A stretch of DNA of 64,000 nucleotides, taken from assembly GCF_000835495.1 (NCBI RefSeq), contig NW_015622545.1, positions 1,628,777 to 1,692,776 on the forward strand, read 5' to 3'. Shown one piece after another: positions 52,905 to 62,430 of the stretch. Made by a program: the position numbers and the translations under genes. Origin of the DNA: Cladophialophora immunda. Its lineage: Eukaryota > Ascomycota > Eurotiomycetes > Chaetothyriales > Herpotrichiellaceae. The notes under the pieces are model-generated. The model was not told the DNA's origin, did no database searches, and saw only the letters and a program-made list of their open reading frames with translations. Each line of letters opens with the position of its first letter. Position 1 is the first letter of the stretch.

Positions 52905-53785
52905 CTTGTAGTTTTGGTTAGTTTTTTTTGTCTTTTTTTCGAGAATGTATCAGTGCCGTCATCCTCTGCGTGAGGCGGCCGGCCCAGGCGGTTTTGTAGA
53001 TCTTGCGAAATACATATGCATTGGAAAAAGGTGGTCTGTCGGTGGCGTGAGGCTTGAAGCAGGGAAAGGACGCTATGGACGAGGGTATGGAGAGGTTTGG
53101 CAGCGATACGGCTTTTTAAGGAAGCTAGGACATGAAGAAATTGTTGGATCCGTCTTCTTCCACACCTGAAGCTCCCTCTCTGTCCAAGATCAGAGCATAA
53201 TCTGGAGGACGGAAAGAAGAAGGGTTCCACTAACCTGCTGGTTGGAATTGTCAGAAGGCCAAAGGCCACCGGACAGGCTGCTTGTACCGCCAAAGGAATT
53301 TTATACTGCCGCTGATCGTTGATCTTCTCGCTCGCCCACACGATGGTGGTCCTGCTGCGCCTGTTTGCGCAATGACCCTTCCTCGTATTACAAGGACTTG
53401 ACAATCCCCAAGCCTTTGGTGTCCCGGGAGCGCAAGAGAATGCAAAAAGGATCGCTGACTCGGCCTCGCAACCTCAACAAGTCCAGGACTAGACTTGCCA
53501 ATAGCTCCGAACCCGATCTGAAGAGCGCTGCCTACGCTGCGCTTGGACTGCATCCGAATGTTGTTGGACTGATATGCGAGCGGAAAGGGTGGCTCAGCCT
53601 CATGCAGTCCTCAGCCTCTCTCTGAGCATCTCGTATCGAATGGAGGTTAAGAACCGCAAAAAGGGAAAAAAGTCGAGAGTGCCAACGTCCGGAGGTTTGT
53701 ATTGGCACATGTGATCCGCAAACAGGGACAATCATGAGCCACGCGTTCTTCAAGTTCTCTTGCTCTCTCACTCTCTTGTAAATCT
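52905..53785. other. no assigned gene
   Basis: Includes a T-rich run at 52920-52938 and a basic plus frame at 53365-53625 (PKPLVSRERKRMQKG). Nothing recognised. Confidence 0.35.
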
Positions 53786-54062
53786 CCAAACTTGTAATAA
53801 TTACTGCAGTCCTGGCCTGGTTGGTAGCCTGCAACGTCTTGTCTCTTGAGGTCCTTTGGCCGAAGCTGGTAGCGTTGGTGGCCTCCTCTGTCCTGCTAGA
53901 TCCCAACAACTTGTCTCTTGGGGTCCTTTAGCCCAAGCTGGTAGTGTTGGCGGCCTCCTCTGTCCTGCTAGATCCCAACGTCTTGTCTCTGGAGTCCTGG
54001 CCTGGTTGGCAGCCTCCAACGTCTTGTCTCTGGGGTCCTTTAGTCAAAGCTGACAGCGTTGG
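53786..54062 (+). repeat. family A tandem array
   Basis: Two and a half imperfect units of about 90-100 bases with GTCTTGTCTCTTGGGGTCC, TTTGGCCGAAGCTGGTAGC, GTTGGTGGCCTCCTCTGTCC and TGCTAGATCCCAAC. Single copies are at 38385-38495 (+) and 27720-27832 (-). Confidence 0.9.
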
Positions 54063-54649
54063 ACGGCTAGAGATACCGAGAGCGCGTCGCATTTGTACTT
54101 GAAGCACATCTCGTCGTGAGATGAAGAGAGGTCGGAGATGTGTGATGTGTTTGATCGGGTGACTGTCGAGGAAGGGGTTGCTGTTTCTGAGAGGAACGTC
54201 GATAAGGACACTTGAACTTAGTATAGTGAAGTGGTGACAGGTGAAGACGTGTGAGAGGAGCGCTCGACAGCTGGCTCAACCCTCCTACAGAAGGCCGTGT
54301 GTAGCTGGAGTTCGAAATGCTGGCGTTGGCGCTGAACGTAAGGCACTGAAGCCGACTGGAAAATTAGTTGAGGGACCGATTACTAAAGGACCCCCTTTCT
54401 ATCTTGCATTCTTGAGACGCCTCCCTTTCCGCATCTCTCCCTATATTAGGGCTACCCCCTGAAACTTTTCATTTCCACTATCAGCCTTCCCGACCGCGAC
54501 AGCTACTACGGCGTGTACTATGCCGTAAGCCAAGTGATTAAGGGCTTTGTGCCATGAAGTGGTATTGATGATGGCGTGCATCGGTTCGTCTTGCCTTTTG
54601 GCAGCACGAGAGGCTTTTCGTTTCAAACTGGGCGATCGTAGGGTTGACA

Positions 54650-54990
54650 CTATAAAGTAGATGATGGTGGTACGATCACAACACTACGAGATATTGATTC
54701 CTATCTTAATGATTCCGACTTAATAAGGAGTAGATAAAGAAAGGGAGAAGGAATATAGTAGTGATATCGTATACTAGTGAGGAATGGAATAAGCTCTATA
54801 AGATAAGGGGAGATAATATCTATATATCCTTCTACGATAGTGCCGAGAACTGACGACCGTAGCGTCGCGCTTAGGCTAAAGGGGTGTATGAAAAGTTTTC
54901 CTTGAAGTCGCACCCGACATAGTGGTAGCCTTATAGTTTTGTTAAATCGTAACACTGTCTGTGCCTTATAAGTGGTGTTAGGATCCGGAG
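54650..54990. other. AT-rich segment
   Basis: Markedly AT-rich compared with its surroundings, with repeated GATA/TATC and AGGAGTAGATAAAG words and stops in every frame. It may be a mutated transposon end, but no terminal repeat or target duplication was seen. Confidence 0.5.
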
Positions 54991-55325
54991 CTGAGTAGAG
55001 GAGAGAGAGTGTGTCTGTGCGTGAGGGAGGGATGGTGTGTCTGTCCATGCCATGTAATTCCTCGCCCGTTGCCCCCTCTGTCGTTCGTCGTTGGTGCCCA
55101 TGCATCTCTGTACTCTGTATGTATTTCCTGCGCTTTTGCCATGTAGCTGTGCTTGCTAGCTACGCCCACATAGGACTAGGGACTGTGGACGCGGAGGTGG
55201 ACGCGGAGATGAACGGGGATGTGGACGGGGTCGTGCATGCTTTGTTCCTGTGCACGCTGTTGTTCCCGTGTATTCTTTGTGCCCGCGGTGGTCTTCCTGC
55301 GGTGGTCTTTTCGCTCGCTCATGGC
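54991..55325. other. no recognisable gene
   Basis: Contains GTGGACGCGGAGGTGGACGC and related short duplications (55183-55230). No domain. Confidence 0.4.
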
Positions 55326-55326
55326 G

Positions 55327-55686
55327 CTATGACTTGGTCGTCTTCAGGACAGTAGGAGGAGGAGTATCGTAACAGCGGGAGCCTGGCTCAACAGTCAGCA
55401 ACATGGCCCTTGCATGGAGCGACGAACAGGAAATACATGATGGCGGCGTTGTAGAGACAGGCTCACCGACAACTGAACAAGGCAACAGGTCGGAGAACGC
55501 CAAAGAGACAGCGAAGGAATCTGGGCGCAGGGCAAGGGAAGGGAGTTGAAGATGGCTCCGACTTGAAAAACACACCGGTGCTTCAGTCTTGGTCTTAGGT
55601 GCTCTCTCGTGGCAGTGTTGGCCCTTGGGCTTAGCAGCGGCTGTGGCGGCCTTGTTTGTGCCTATGGTGGTCTTTTGCTTGCTCAT
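55327..55686 (-). pseudogene. MSKQKTT-family basic protein, truncated copy
   Basis: Starts at the ATG at 55686 with MSKQKTTIGTNKAATAAAKP, then a segment with APKTKTEAPV. The same start is at 63270 (+, MSKQKTTTSTKKATPKKATT), and PKTKTEAPV is also encoded at about 62962-62988. The Lys/Thr/Ala-rich leader looks like the disordered N-terminus of a small nuclear protein. After about 45 residues the similarity to the other copies ends and the frame reads Ser/Leu-rich sequence to the stop at 55327, so the copy is probably truncated. Confidence 0.45.
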
Positions 55687-55689
55687 GGT

Positions 55690-56760
55690 GTTCTGCATCA
55701 GTGATAGCTCTACCAGAGGCAAGGTAAGGACGGCTTCTCGCTCAGTATATCGGTTGCCGGCAGTCGAGATCTCGGTCGCCTCGCCTCGACCTAGATCGGA
55801 GAATTGTTCAGTGCCTGCCGTGACTCGCCCAGCTCCTGTGACTTCATCAACTGCGTGAGCCTTCGCTTGGTCTTGGTCTTAGTCTTGGTCTTAGTCTTGG
55901 CCTTGGGTACTCTCGTGGCGGTGTTGAGGTACCACCAATCCAATCTGGGTCAGGTTCAGCGCAGCGAGCGTTTGGAAGTTGTCGGAGTAGAAAGAAGCCT
56001 ATGGACCTAGCCACGTTGGAGAGAGAGAGGGTATGACGATCTTGCTGGCGTTTCGGAAAGTCAAGTTGGCAGCATCCTGGAGATTAAGGAGATGGACAGG
56101 GGGTTTCCCTCCGCTAGCACTGTAAGGGAGAGGCAATGCCTGCGCTGCATCTGAGAAGGTCGTCGTAAAGCACAACGTGACTGAACTCATCCAAGTTCGT
56201 CTCGCCACAAGATGGCCTGCGTTGCATCTGACGAGGCGGTCGTCGTAAAGCACAACGCGACTGAACTGGTAGTGTCCTGGGACCATTGGTGGCAACCATT
56301 CTGTATCATCATAGTGACACCCCCCCTAGCGACCCCTGACATGGTCGGGACTTTGCAACTCACAGAGCCTTAACCGTCGTCGTCATCGACCAGGTCATCG
56401 CCGTCGTTCCAGAAGATCTCGTCGTTTACCATGCTGTTCATCATATCCTCCTCAGCGATCACGTCTCCTATATTGCCATGCCCGAAGCCGGTATGCGCAG
56501 TCAAGTACTTCTTGTCAGACATTGAGGGAAGGGTCTAGAACATCATATCGGCACCGATCGAGTTGTTGCTGGAGGAATCCGTGGAAGAGCCATACATACT
56601 TACGCTCGGAAATTGGGCTCCTGTATATGCGCGTGGCATGGTGTTCATAGGCAGAGTAAAGCAGGGCAAGCGAGGGCAGGTCGCTTTCCGCTGCAACGGC
56701 AATTGCTGTTGCTGTTGCTGGCGCTGGCGCTGGTGTTGTTACCGCCGATATTGTTGCACA
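55690..56760. other. no gene; (CTTGGTCTTAGT)n and a 95-base duplication
   Basis: CTTGGTCTTGGTCTTAGTC at 55867-55905 is like the longer array at 58996. Two copies of a unit with CATCTGA(GAA/CGAG)GGTCG and TCGTAAAGCACAACG(TG/CG)ACTGAAC occur at about 56147-56190 and 56225-56268. Confidence 0.6.
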
Positions 56761-56764
56761 TTCA

Positions 56765-56915
56765 CATGATTCGCGAGTATGATATGCGAAGATAGGCGAG
56801 CTGCAAGATAAGCGAGATGCAAGATAAGCGAGATGCAAGATAAGCGAGATGCAAGATACGCGAGATAGTTCAACAAGTCAGTGAGTGTGTGAACTCGGGT
56901 TGTGTGCATGCAACA
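56765..56915 (-). repeat. family C copy with satellite
   Basis: GCAAGATAAGCGAGAT units (four in a row, nearly identical), then CAACAAGTCAGTGAGTGTGT and GTGCATGCAAC; reverse of 49195-49290. Confidence 0.85.
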
Positions 56916-56959
56916 TTTTTCCCCAAAGACAAAAAAAAGTTGGCCAAACAAACTCGAGG

Positions 56960-57255
56960 GACTATGCGTAGCGGACATGGACGTGCACGTGCATGCTGTG
57001 TAGGCTGTGCAGACTGCGCTTGTAAGCTGCGCTACCTGCTGACTGCAGTGTTTGCTGTCCAGCTGTTCGTTCCTGGGCTTGCTGTGCAGCCATTGTTCCT
57101 GTGCATCTATGTTTGCTGTCCAGCTATACATAATGCTTTACCAGCTGAGTTGAGGCACAAGGACAACCTCCTCCACTTCATCACCCTTCGCCTTCCGCTC
57201 CGAGTTCGCAGAATCACGCCGAGAAGGAGAAGGAGAAGGAGATACTATTTCTGCC
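56960..57255 (+). repeat. dispersed repeat family E, copy 1
   Basis: Contains TAGGCTGTGCAGACTGCGC, GTTTGCTGTCCAGCTGTTCG, GTGCATCTATGTTTGCTGTC, CAGCTATACATAATGCTTTA, GAGGCACAAGGACAACCTCC and CGCCTTCCGCTCCGAGTTCG. The inverse copy is at 61815-62105. Both can be read as a short Cys-rich hydrophobic peptide, but the shared DNA words include many synonymous and non-synonymous changes, so coding is uncertain. Confidence 0.85.
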
Positions 57256-57364
57256 CTGCTCCGAGGTGCGTCGCTTTGCCACTTTGATCTGCCATAGACC
57301 CTCACTTCTACTCCAGTTGTCGGTGGAAGCAGCCTAATCAATGGCATGATATGGAATCGAGGCA

Positions 57365-57425
57365 TTCAGAACGATTTCGACATCTGGGTGGCACTGGATG
57401 GCACTGGATGGCACTGGAGAATCCA
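57365..57425. repeat. GGCACTGGAT 11-base tandem repeat
   Basis: Three head-to-tail copies of TGGCACTGGATGG-type units. Confidence 0.85.
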
Positions 57426-57514
57426 GCCTGGGTTAGTATCGATCGCATCTTCAATTCGGTGCGAAAGGAAGGGGGGGACTCGAGCTGTGCCATGAAGATG
57501 AAGCACTATACGCC

Positions 57515-57770
57515 TGCTGTACGCTGTCCTCAAGAACCACATCATCGACACACCTGAGTGCGAGCAATAGCACCCGTGCCGGCGCCATCGGAATCCTTGT
57601 AGTCAAGAAAAGCCGTGACGAAACGCTGTACTCAAGAACCACATCATGACGACGCCTCGGTGTCAGCAGCAGCAGCCTTTGCAGTTCTAGCGCCATCAGA
57701 AGCCGTCCTGGCAGTCAAGAAAAGCCGTAACGGGGCGCTGTCCTCAAGAACCACATCATAGTGGGAGCAA
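57515..57770. repeat. tandem repeat of about 110 bases, three copies
   Basis: Copies start at about 57520, 57623 and 57735 with CGCTGT(CC/AC)TCAAGAACC followed by ACATCAT, and share GCGCCATC and GTCAAGAAAAGCCGT. Confidence 0.85.
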
Positions 57771-58084
57771 CAGCCCTGCCGCAACGAAGACGAAGCCATG
57801 CACGCCGTCATGAACGTCTATATCATCGACACACTCCGGTGCGAGAAATAGCCCTACCGCAACGAAGACGAACTGACGACGCCGTCACGAATGTGGAAGT
57901 GCCGGCATTCGACGTCGCCCTTGGAATCTGGCGAGCCAGAACGTGGAAGGAAGTGATGGGAGTCATTCGGGCTCGAACCCCAGAAGACAGACATTCGAAG
58001 ACATCAATCCCGACCCCCTTCATCGCCGAGTAGTTGCGGTGACTCTACGGGCGTCATCGATACCGCTTCATGGGACAGTACCAA

Positions 58085-58880
58085 TCCTGCGATGGTCCAG
58101 TTGGGCACTAGGCGGGCCAAAGGGCACTCGGCGAGCACGCAGCGGGCAGTCAGCAGGCAGTCAGCGGGCAAGTTGGGCACTCAGCAATGCACGGATGGGC
58201 GGATGGAGGATGGATAGATGAGATGTAGTTCAAACTGGACTGTGCCAACCGCTGCGTGTCTTGACACTTGCACCCTTGCGAATCTCCCATCTTACGAATC
58301 TCCAAACCCAGGAAAAAGTTCAAGTTCTGGGGGTGCCTGTCGAGTGCCTGTGAGTGCCCAAAGTGCCCAAAGTTGAAGCTCTGGGAGTGCCCTCTGCCCT
58401 CTACCCTCTACCTCTATCCTCTACCCTCTACCCTCTAGCCTCCTTCGTGCTCTCTGGTCTGCGCTGGACTGCCTGCACCGAGACCGAGTGCCCAATTTCC
58501 CAGCACTCGCTGCAGTGACTGCGCCCCACCACAACAATAATGAGACACACCCCCTCCCGACCAATCAGAACCCCACGCTTTCCGTCCCAAAACCACTTCT
58601 TTTCCACTTGTCCAGTCGTCGACCAAAAAACTGCTTTTCGTCGCTCCGCGAGTTTGTTTAGACGACAACTTTTTAGTCTTTGGGCAAAAAAACTACTTTT
58701 CGTGCTCCTCGAGTGAGTTGGATGCACAAACTTGTTGGCTTTTCGTCCAAACACCACTTTTGTTCCACTGTTGATCCAAAACACCGCTTTTACTTGCTCC
58801 TCGAGTAGGTTTGCGAGCGACTAAGTTTGGAGAGTAAGTTTATAAGAGAACGAGAGTAGGTTTACAGGTTTACTAAGTGA
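58085..58880 (+). repeat. family B full copy with decamer array
   Basis: Begins with GGGCACT(A/C)GGCG and GGCAGTCAGCA units, then TTCTGGGGGTGCC, CCTCTACCCTCTACC, CACTCGCTGCAGTGACTGCG, a CCAAT box at 58561-58565 in GACCAATCAGAACCCCACG, TTCCGTCCCAAAACCACTTC, GTCGACC, and three repeats of CTTTT-CGTG/TGCTCCTCGAGT. It is non-coding. Confidence 0.85.
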
Positions 58881-58955
58881 GTAAGATTGGGGAGTAAGTT
58901 TACAAGACAGAGAGTAGGTATGTGGGTTTACAAACATCAGATCCCCCTGACAAGT

Positions 58956-60085
58956 CTAACATTGCTGAACCCCTCCTGCTTGCGCCTTCGCTTGGACGAG
59001 ATCCTTGGTCTTGGTCTTGGTCTTGGTCTTGGTCTTGGTCTTGGTCTTGGTCTTGGGTGCTGTAATGGCTGTTGAGGTTCGGCCGGCCAAAAGATCCGGG
59101 ACGCATACTGTTCCCGTTCCGTTTACAAAGACATCTTGACGCCATTGATTCTGGCTGGTTGTCCGTTTAGTCCGCCTCGAGGTAACGTCGATTATGTCGA
59201 AATTGTCTGGGTCAATCGGGGGTATCGGAGGGCCCCGTAGCTGTATCGGATTAAAGTAATCGTCGTCGTCATCATCATCATCATCATCGCCAAAGTCCTG
59301 ATGGCGATTATGCGATGTTCGTCGACCTGGGCGACTTCTCATTGCCATCTCTTGTTACTTCAGGTGTAGTTCCTTTGTATAACTCTTCAGGGGTCCGCGA
59401 TAGGTGTTGTTGACTGGAGGATCGCGGACCCCGAACAGTAGGTTGGAGGAGAATGTTGGTGGTAAAAGATATCTGCTGAATCCGCCGTGGGAGAAAGTCA
59501 GCTTTAGTAAAGGAGAGGCTGAATTGCAACGGCGCCCACTTATAATGTAATATTGGCCATCATAGTAGTCATCTTGATAGCCTTGGTGACCTTCGTAGTA
59601 ACCACCTTCGTAGTAACCAGGGATTTGAAGCATCGGCATTGTAGTAGCCCCTGCTTGTGTCAGTGCGCTGGCAGAAAGAAATGAGATGAGTATTCCTTAC
59701 GATTCATCATAATAGCCTTCGCCTCCATGTTGGGAGGTCCGCGGTCCCGTTGTTGTTGATCGGAGGAGGACCGCGGACCCCTAAAGATATAGGTCGTAAG
59801 ATAATTTTGGTGATAAAAGAGATCTGCTGAGTCCGCAGTGGGATGAAGTCAGCTTTGGTGATGGAGAAGCTGGGATTGCAACAGCACCACACCCACCTTG
59901 GTTCCCGTGGCGGGTAACTGTTCGGGGGCACGCGGTCAGGGGCCCAAACAATAAAATCGTAAGAAAATGTCGGTGGTAAATGGAAGATTGAATAATCTGC
60001 TGAGTCCGCCCGCAGTGGGATCAAGTCAGCGTTAGTGACGGAGAAGCTGGATGGTAACAGCACCCACCTGTATTGAAACATTGAT
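58956..60085 (-). CDS. Gly/Tyr/Pro-rich gene model with triplicated exon-intron unit
   Basis: On the minus strand a unit of about 180 bases occurs three times: 60085-59890, 59900-59720 and 59560-59340. Each copy has a GTGGGTG- or TGGGCG-like start, a stretch with CAGCTTCTCC/CAGCCTCTCC, a branch-like GCTGACTT, a CGGACTCAGCAGAT/CGGATTCAGCAGAT word, and then a short exon-like segment reading G-V-R-x-P-P-x-N-N. Between copies 2 and 3 is a Tyr/Gly-rich block (GYYEGGYYEGHQGYQDDYYD). Downstream is an acidic (Asp)n run followed by YFNPIQLRGPPIPPIDPDNF and the (KT)n end. The GT..AG boundaries suggest the repeated part is largely intron, but exact exon limits cannot be fixed. The product would be a disordered, low-complexity protein of unknown function. 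Confidence 0.4.
58996..59057. repeat. (TTGGTC)n microsatellite
   Basis: Nine to ten perfect hexamers CTTGGT; on the minus strand this encodes an alternating Lys-Thr run at the C-terminal side of the following gene model. Confidence 0.95.
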
Positions 60086-60147
60086 GAAAATAAAAGAGGA
60101 TATTGTCATCCACCAAACTCTCTCAATGCTTTTTGCTGAGGTGATGA

Positions 60148-60224
60148 CCGTCGTCCCTACCGCCAGCTGTGTTGTTTGTTGATGGTTGTTGCTTTGGTGA
60201 TACAGCCGGCGGTAGGGATGACGG
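60148..60224. repeat. 23-base inverted repeat (stem-loop)
   Basis: CCGTCGTCCCTACCGCCAGC at 60148 pairs with GCCGGCGGTAGGGATGACGG ending at 60224; 21 of 23 positions pair, with a loop of about 31 bases. It could be the ends of a small inverted-repeat element or a chance foldback; the pair lies just upstream of the triplicated gene model on the minus strand. Confidence 0.8.
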
Positions 60225-60727
60225 AGCGGCTCTCTGCCGCGAGAGTAAAACGCGGAAATGCAAACGCGTTGCTGGAGGAAATGAAGTGGAGGATGGAAGA
60301 AGGGAATGAAAGAAGAGAAGAAAGAATGGAAGTGGAAGTGTGGAAAGAAAAGAGGGCAACGACAGACTGTTTTTGGGGGAGGGAGGTAGGTGGGTGGGTC
60401 AGGAGAGAAGGATGCTACTGACGTTGCACGCCTATCCCACGCCAGCTGACCGGCGGTCGCGATCTCCTAGCGATACACGCAGGTTACGCTGTGCTTCCCA
60501 AACTTCCATCACTGCATCAACGATGGTTCCTGTTTGAGGCATTCGATCCCGCAAGGATGTTTCGCGACCCTCGAGAGGTCACTCCGATCTGCCACAGGCC
60601 AGCAAACCCAGCAGGGGGACACAGACCATCTAGCAAACCATCGTGCCACGCCTCAGAATCTTCCACCCAGCCGTTACCTTTTCTCCCATCTCAACCGGCA
60701 ATTGCAAGCCTCTGGTCCTTCATCTCT
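60225..60727. other. no gene; purine-rich segment
   Basis: A purine-rich stretch (GAAAGAAGAGAAGAAAGAATG) at 60300-60350 gives a Glu/Arg-rich frame that is not considered coding. Confidence 0.45.
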
Positions 60728-61372
60728 TCATGCCGACACCGTGTCAAATTGCTTCTGCAACAAGCGTGTCGACACGCCATCAAAAGCCTCCCAAGCATAC
60801 TGTTGTACCCCCCATGTCAATCCAAATGCTGTGCAGAAAATGCTCCGCTTCATGAGTTCATGTGCGATCGTCTGAGTTGGAGATCGCCGCACCATTCCAA
60901 CACCTCCACCGAGACCGCCGGTTCTTTGCAACTTCCCGTCGACTAACCATCCAGCCGTGGCACTCCTGGTCGACAGACTCCGGCCTCGATCTCTCGAGAC
61001 TCTCATATACCACCACGCATTCAGCCTCGGCCATAAGATCTGCCGTTCCCGAACTACAAAATCGGGGGAGTATACAACTACTACTCGTACGTCATGTTTG
61101 ACAATGTCTTCTAGAAGGCCATTGCGAGTTAAGTCAATCGGTGGCGCAAGAAAGAGTTGGGTTTGAGGAGCACCAATTTGGACATATGCTCCGTCGTGCG
61201 GCAGGCCAAGGAGGTAACTGAGCTTTAGCTCTCGATCTGCCCTGGGTTTGAGGTGGCGTTCTGAAGAAGATCTGCTTTCTGAACCTGCTCTTCTTTCTGC
61301 CCGCCAGCCTGTCTTACGTGGACTGCGGGTAATAAGAAGCCAGGATTCCGCCGATAGTTGCTCGCGTTCCAT
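60728..61372 (-). CDS. hypothetical protein, 214 residues, intact frame
   Basis: An ATG-started uninterrupted frame (ATG at 61372). The N-terminal 60 residues are Arg/Ser/Glu-rich and probably disordered. Next is a compact region, LKLSYLLGLPHDGAYVQIGA and TQLFLAPPIDLTRNGLLEDI, then VVVVYSPDFVVRERQILWPR; the C-terminal third has LMKRSIFCTAFGLTWGVQQY. The middle could be an alpha/beta fold with a buried strand (VRVVVVYSP). There is no signal peptide. I do not recognise the family. The composition is ordinary for the window and no repeat overlaps it, which favours a real gene, possibly lacking upstream exons. Confidence 0.4.
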   Translation of the reverse strand: MEREQLSAESWLLITRSPRKTGWRAERRAGSESRSSSERHLKPRADRELKLSYLLGLPHDGAYVQIGAPQTQLFLAPPIDLTRNGLLEDIVKHDVRVVVVYSPDFVVRERQILWPRLNAWWYMRVSRDRGRSLSTRSATAGWLVDGKLQRTGGLGGGVGMVRRSPTQTIAHELMKRSIFCTAFGLTWGVQQYAWEAFDGVSTRLLQKQFDTVSA

Positions 61373-61397
61373 TCTAGATTTTCGCGTCTGATCACTT

Positions 61398-61805
61398 TTG
61401 TTGCGATTCCTTCTCTCTTGTACACGTTCGTTTCTTTCAGCGCGTGTTGGCTTTTATAAGAGGAGTTCAAAATGGTTTAGATCGCGATCCAGGAGAGTTC
61501 TAGACGAGCGTGCACGACCGACGAGTCTGGTTGCTCTCCTGTTCACACACTCATCTGGTACACAACATGTATGGGTGTTCACCGAGAATGGCAAATTGAT
61601 CTATATGAAACCCCCAGTGCCCTCGTCGTTATCGGGAAAGAGACGCTGCCAGCCACCGCCCGTGTCTAAGATCTCCAGGACGAGCGATTCCTATCGCCTC
61701 GACACCTCTTATTTGAACTTTCCACCAAAGGTTCGTGGTCTCAAAAGGGGTCCACGCTCGAACATGTCCGACGGTCGTCCCTGTATAGTGATGGAAAGTG
61801 AATAG
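61398..61805 (+). other. unassigned open frame
   Basis: A 135-codon basic plus-strand frame (61398-61805) with HVWVFTENGKLIYMKPPVPS; no recognisable domain, divergent from the minus-strand gene. Confidence 0.25.
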
Positions 61806-61814
61806 ACAAGCTAA

Positions 61815-62105
61815 TGAGTATGATACTGCGAACTCTGAGCGGAAGGCGAGGGGCGATGAAGTGGAGCAGGTTGTCCTTGTGCCTCAGCTGCGCAGCTGGT
61901 AAAGCATTATGCATAGCTGGACAGCAAACACAGATGCACAGGAACGAACAGCTGTATGGCAAGCACAGCTGCACAGGATCGACAGCTCGACAGCTCAACA
62001 GCTCAACAGCAAACAAAGCTGGACATGAACAACAGCTGGACAGCAAACACCGCAGTTTAGAAGCGCAGTCTGCCTGCGCAGCCTGCACAGAATGCACGTG
62101 GACGT
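61815..62105 (-). repeat. dispersed repeat family E, copy 2 (inverted)
   Basis: Reverse complement of the words listed for copy 1, e.g. GCATAATGCTTTACCAGCTG and GAGGCACAAGGACAACCTGC. It contains an internal expansion of CAGCTCGACAGCTCAACAGC (about 61975-62010) missing from copy 1. Confidence 0.85.
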
Positions 62106-62279
62106 CTGGGTACAGCCTCCTTTCCTTCTCTCCTTTCTTCCCACACTTTCATTTTGTCTTTTCTCTCTCCACTTCCATCATTCCTTTCCTCCAAGGTAGC
62201 CTGCCAGGCGTTTGACTTTCGGGGCAGAGAAGAGTCGTCTGTGTGGCCTACTGTCGTCTTCCTGACACGGGTGTATACC

Positions 62280-62430
62280 ATATACACAACTCTATACCTC
62301 CTTTTATCATCTTTTAATATTGCATTGCAGGTGGGTGCTGTTCCAGTCTACGCCTTGCAGCCCTCCTTCACATCGTGCAATGTGCTGACCTTTTTGCTTG
62401 CCTACAGCACATTGCTGATATTAGAACACA
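62280..62430 (+). promoter_or_regulatory. probable promoter/leader of a secreted-protein gene
   Basis: Pyrimidine-rich, moderately AT-rich sequence with a TTTTAATATTGCATTGCAG segment and CTTGCCTACAG ahead of the ATG at 62431. It has the look of a leader with one small intron (AG ends), but no transcription start can be proven. Confidence 0.3.

Noticed and set aside
57515..57770. Regular spaced repeats considered as a CRISPR-like array
   Set aside because: Only three imperfect copies, the whole unit is duplicated rather than short repeats with unique spacers, and the genome is eukaryotic.
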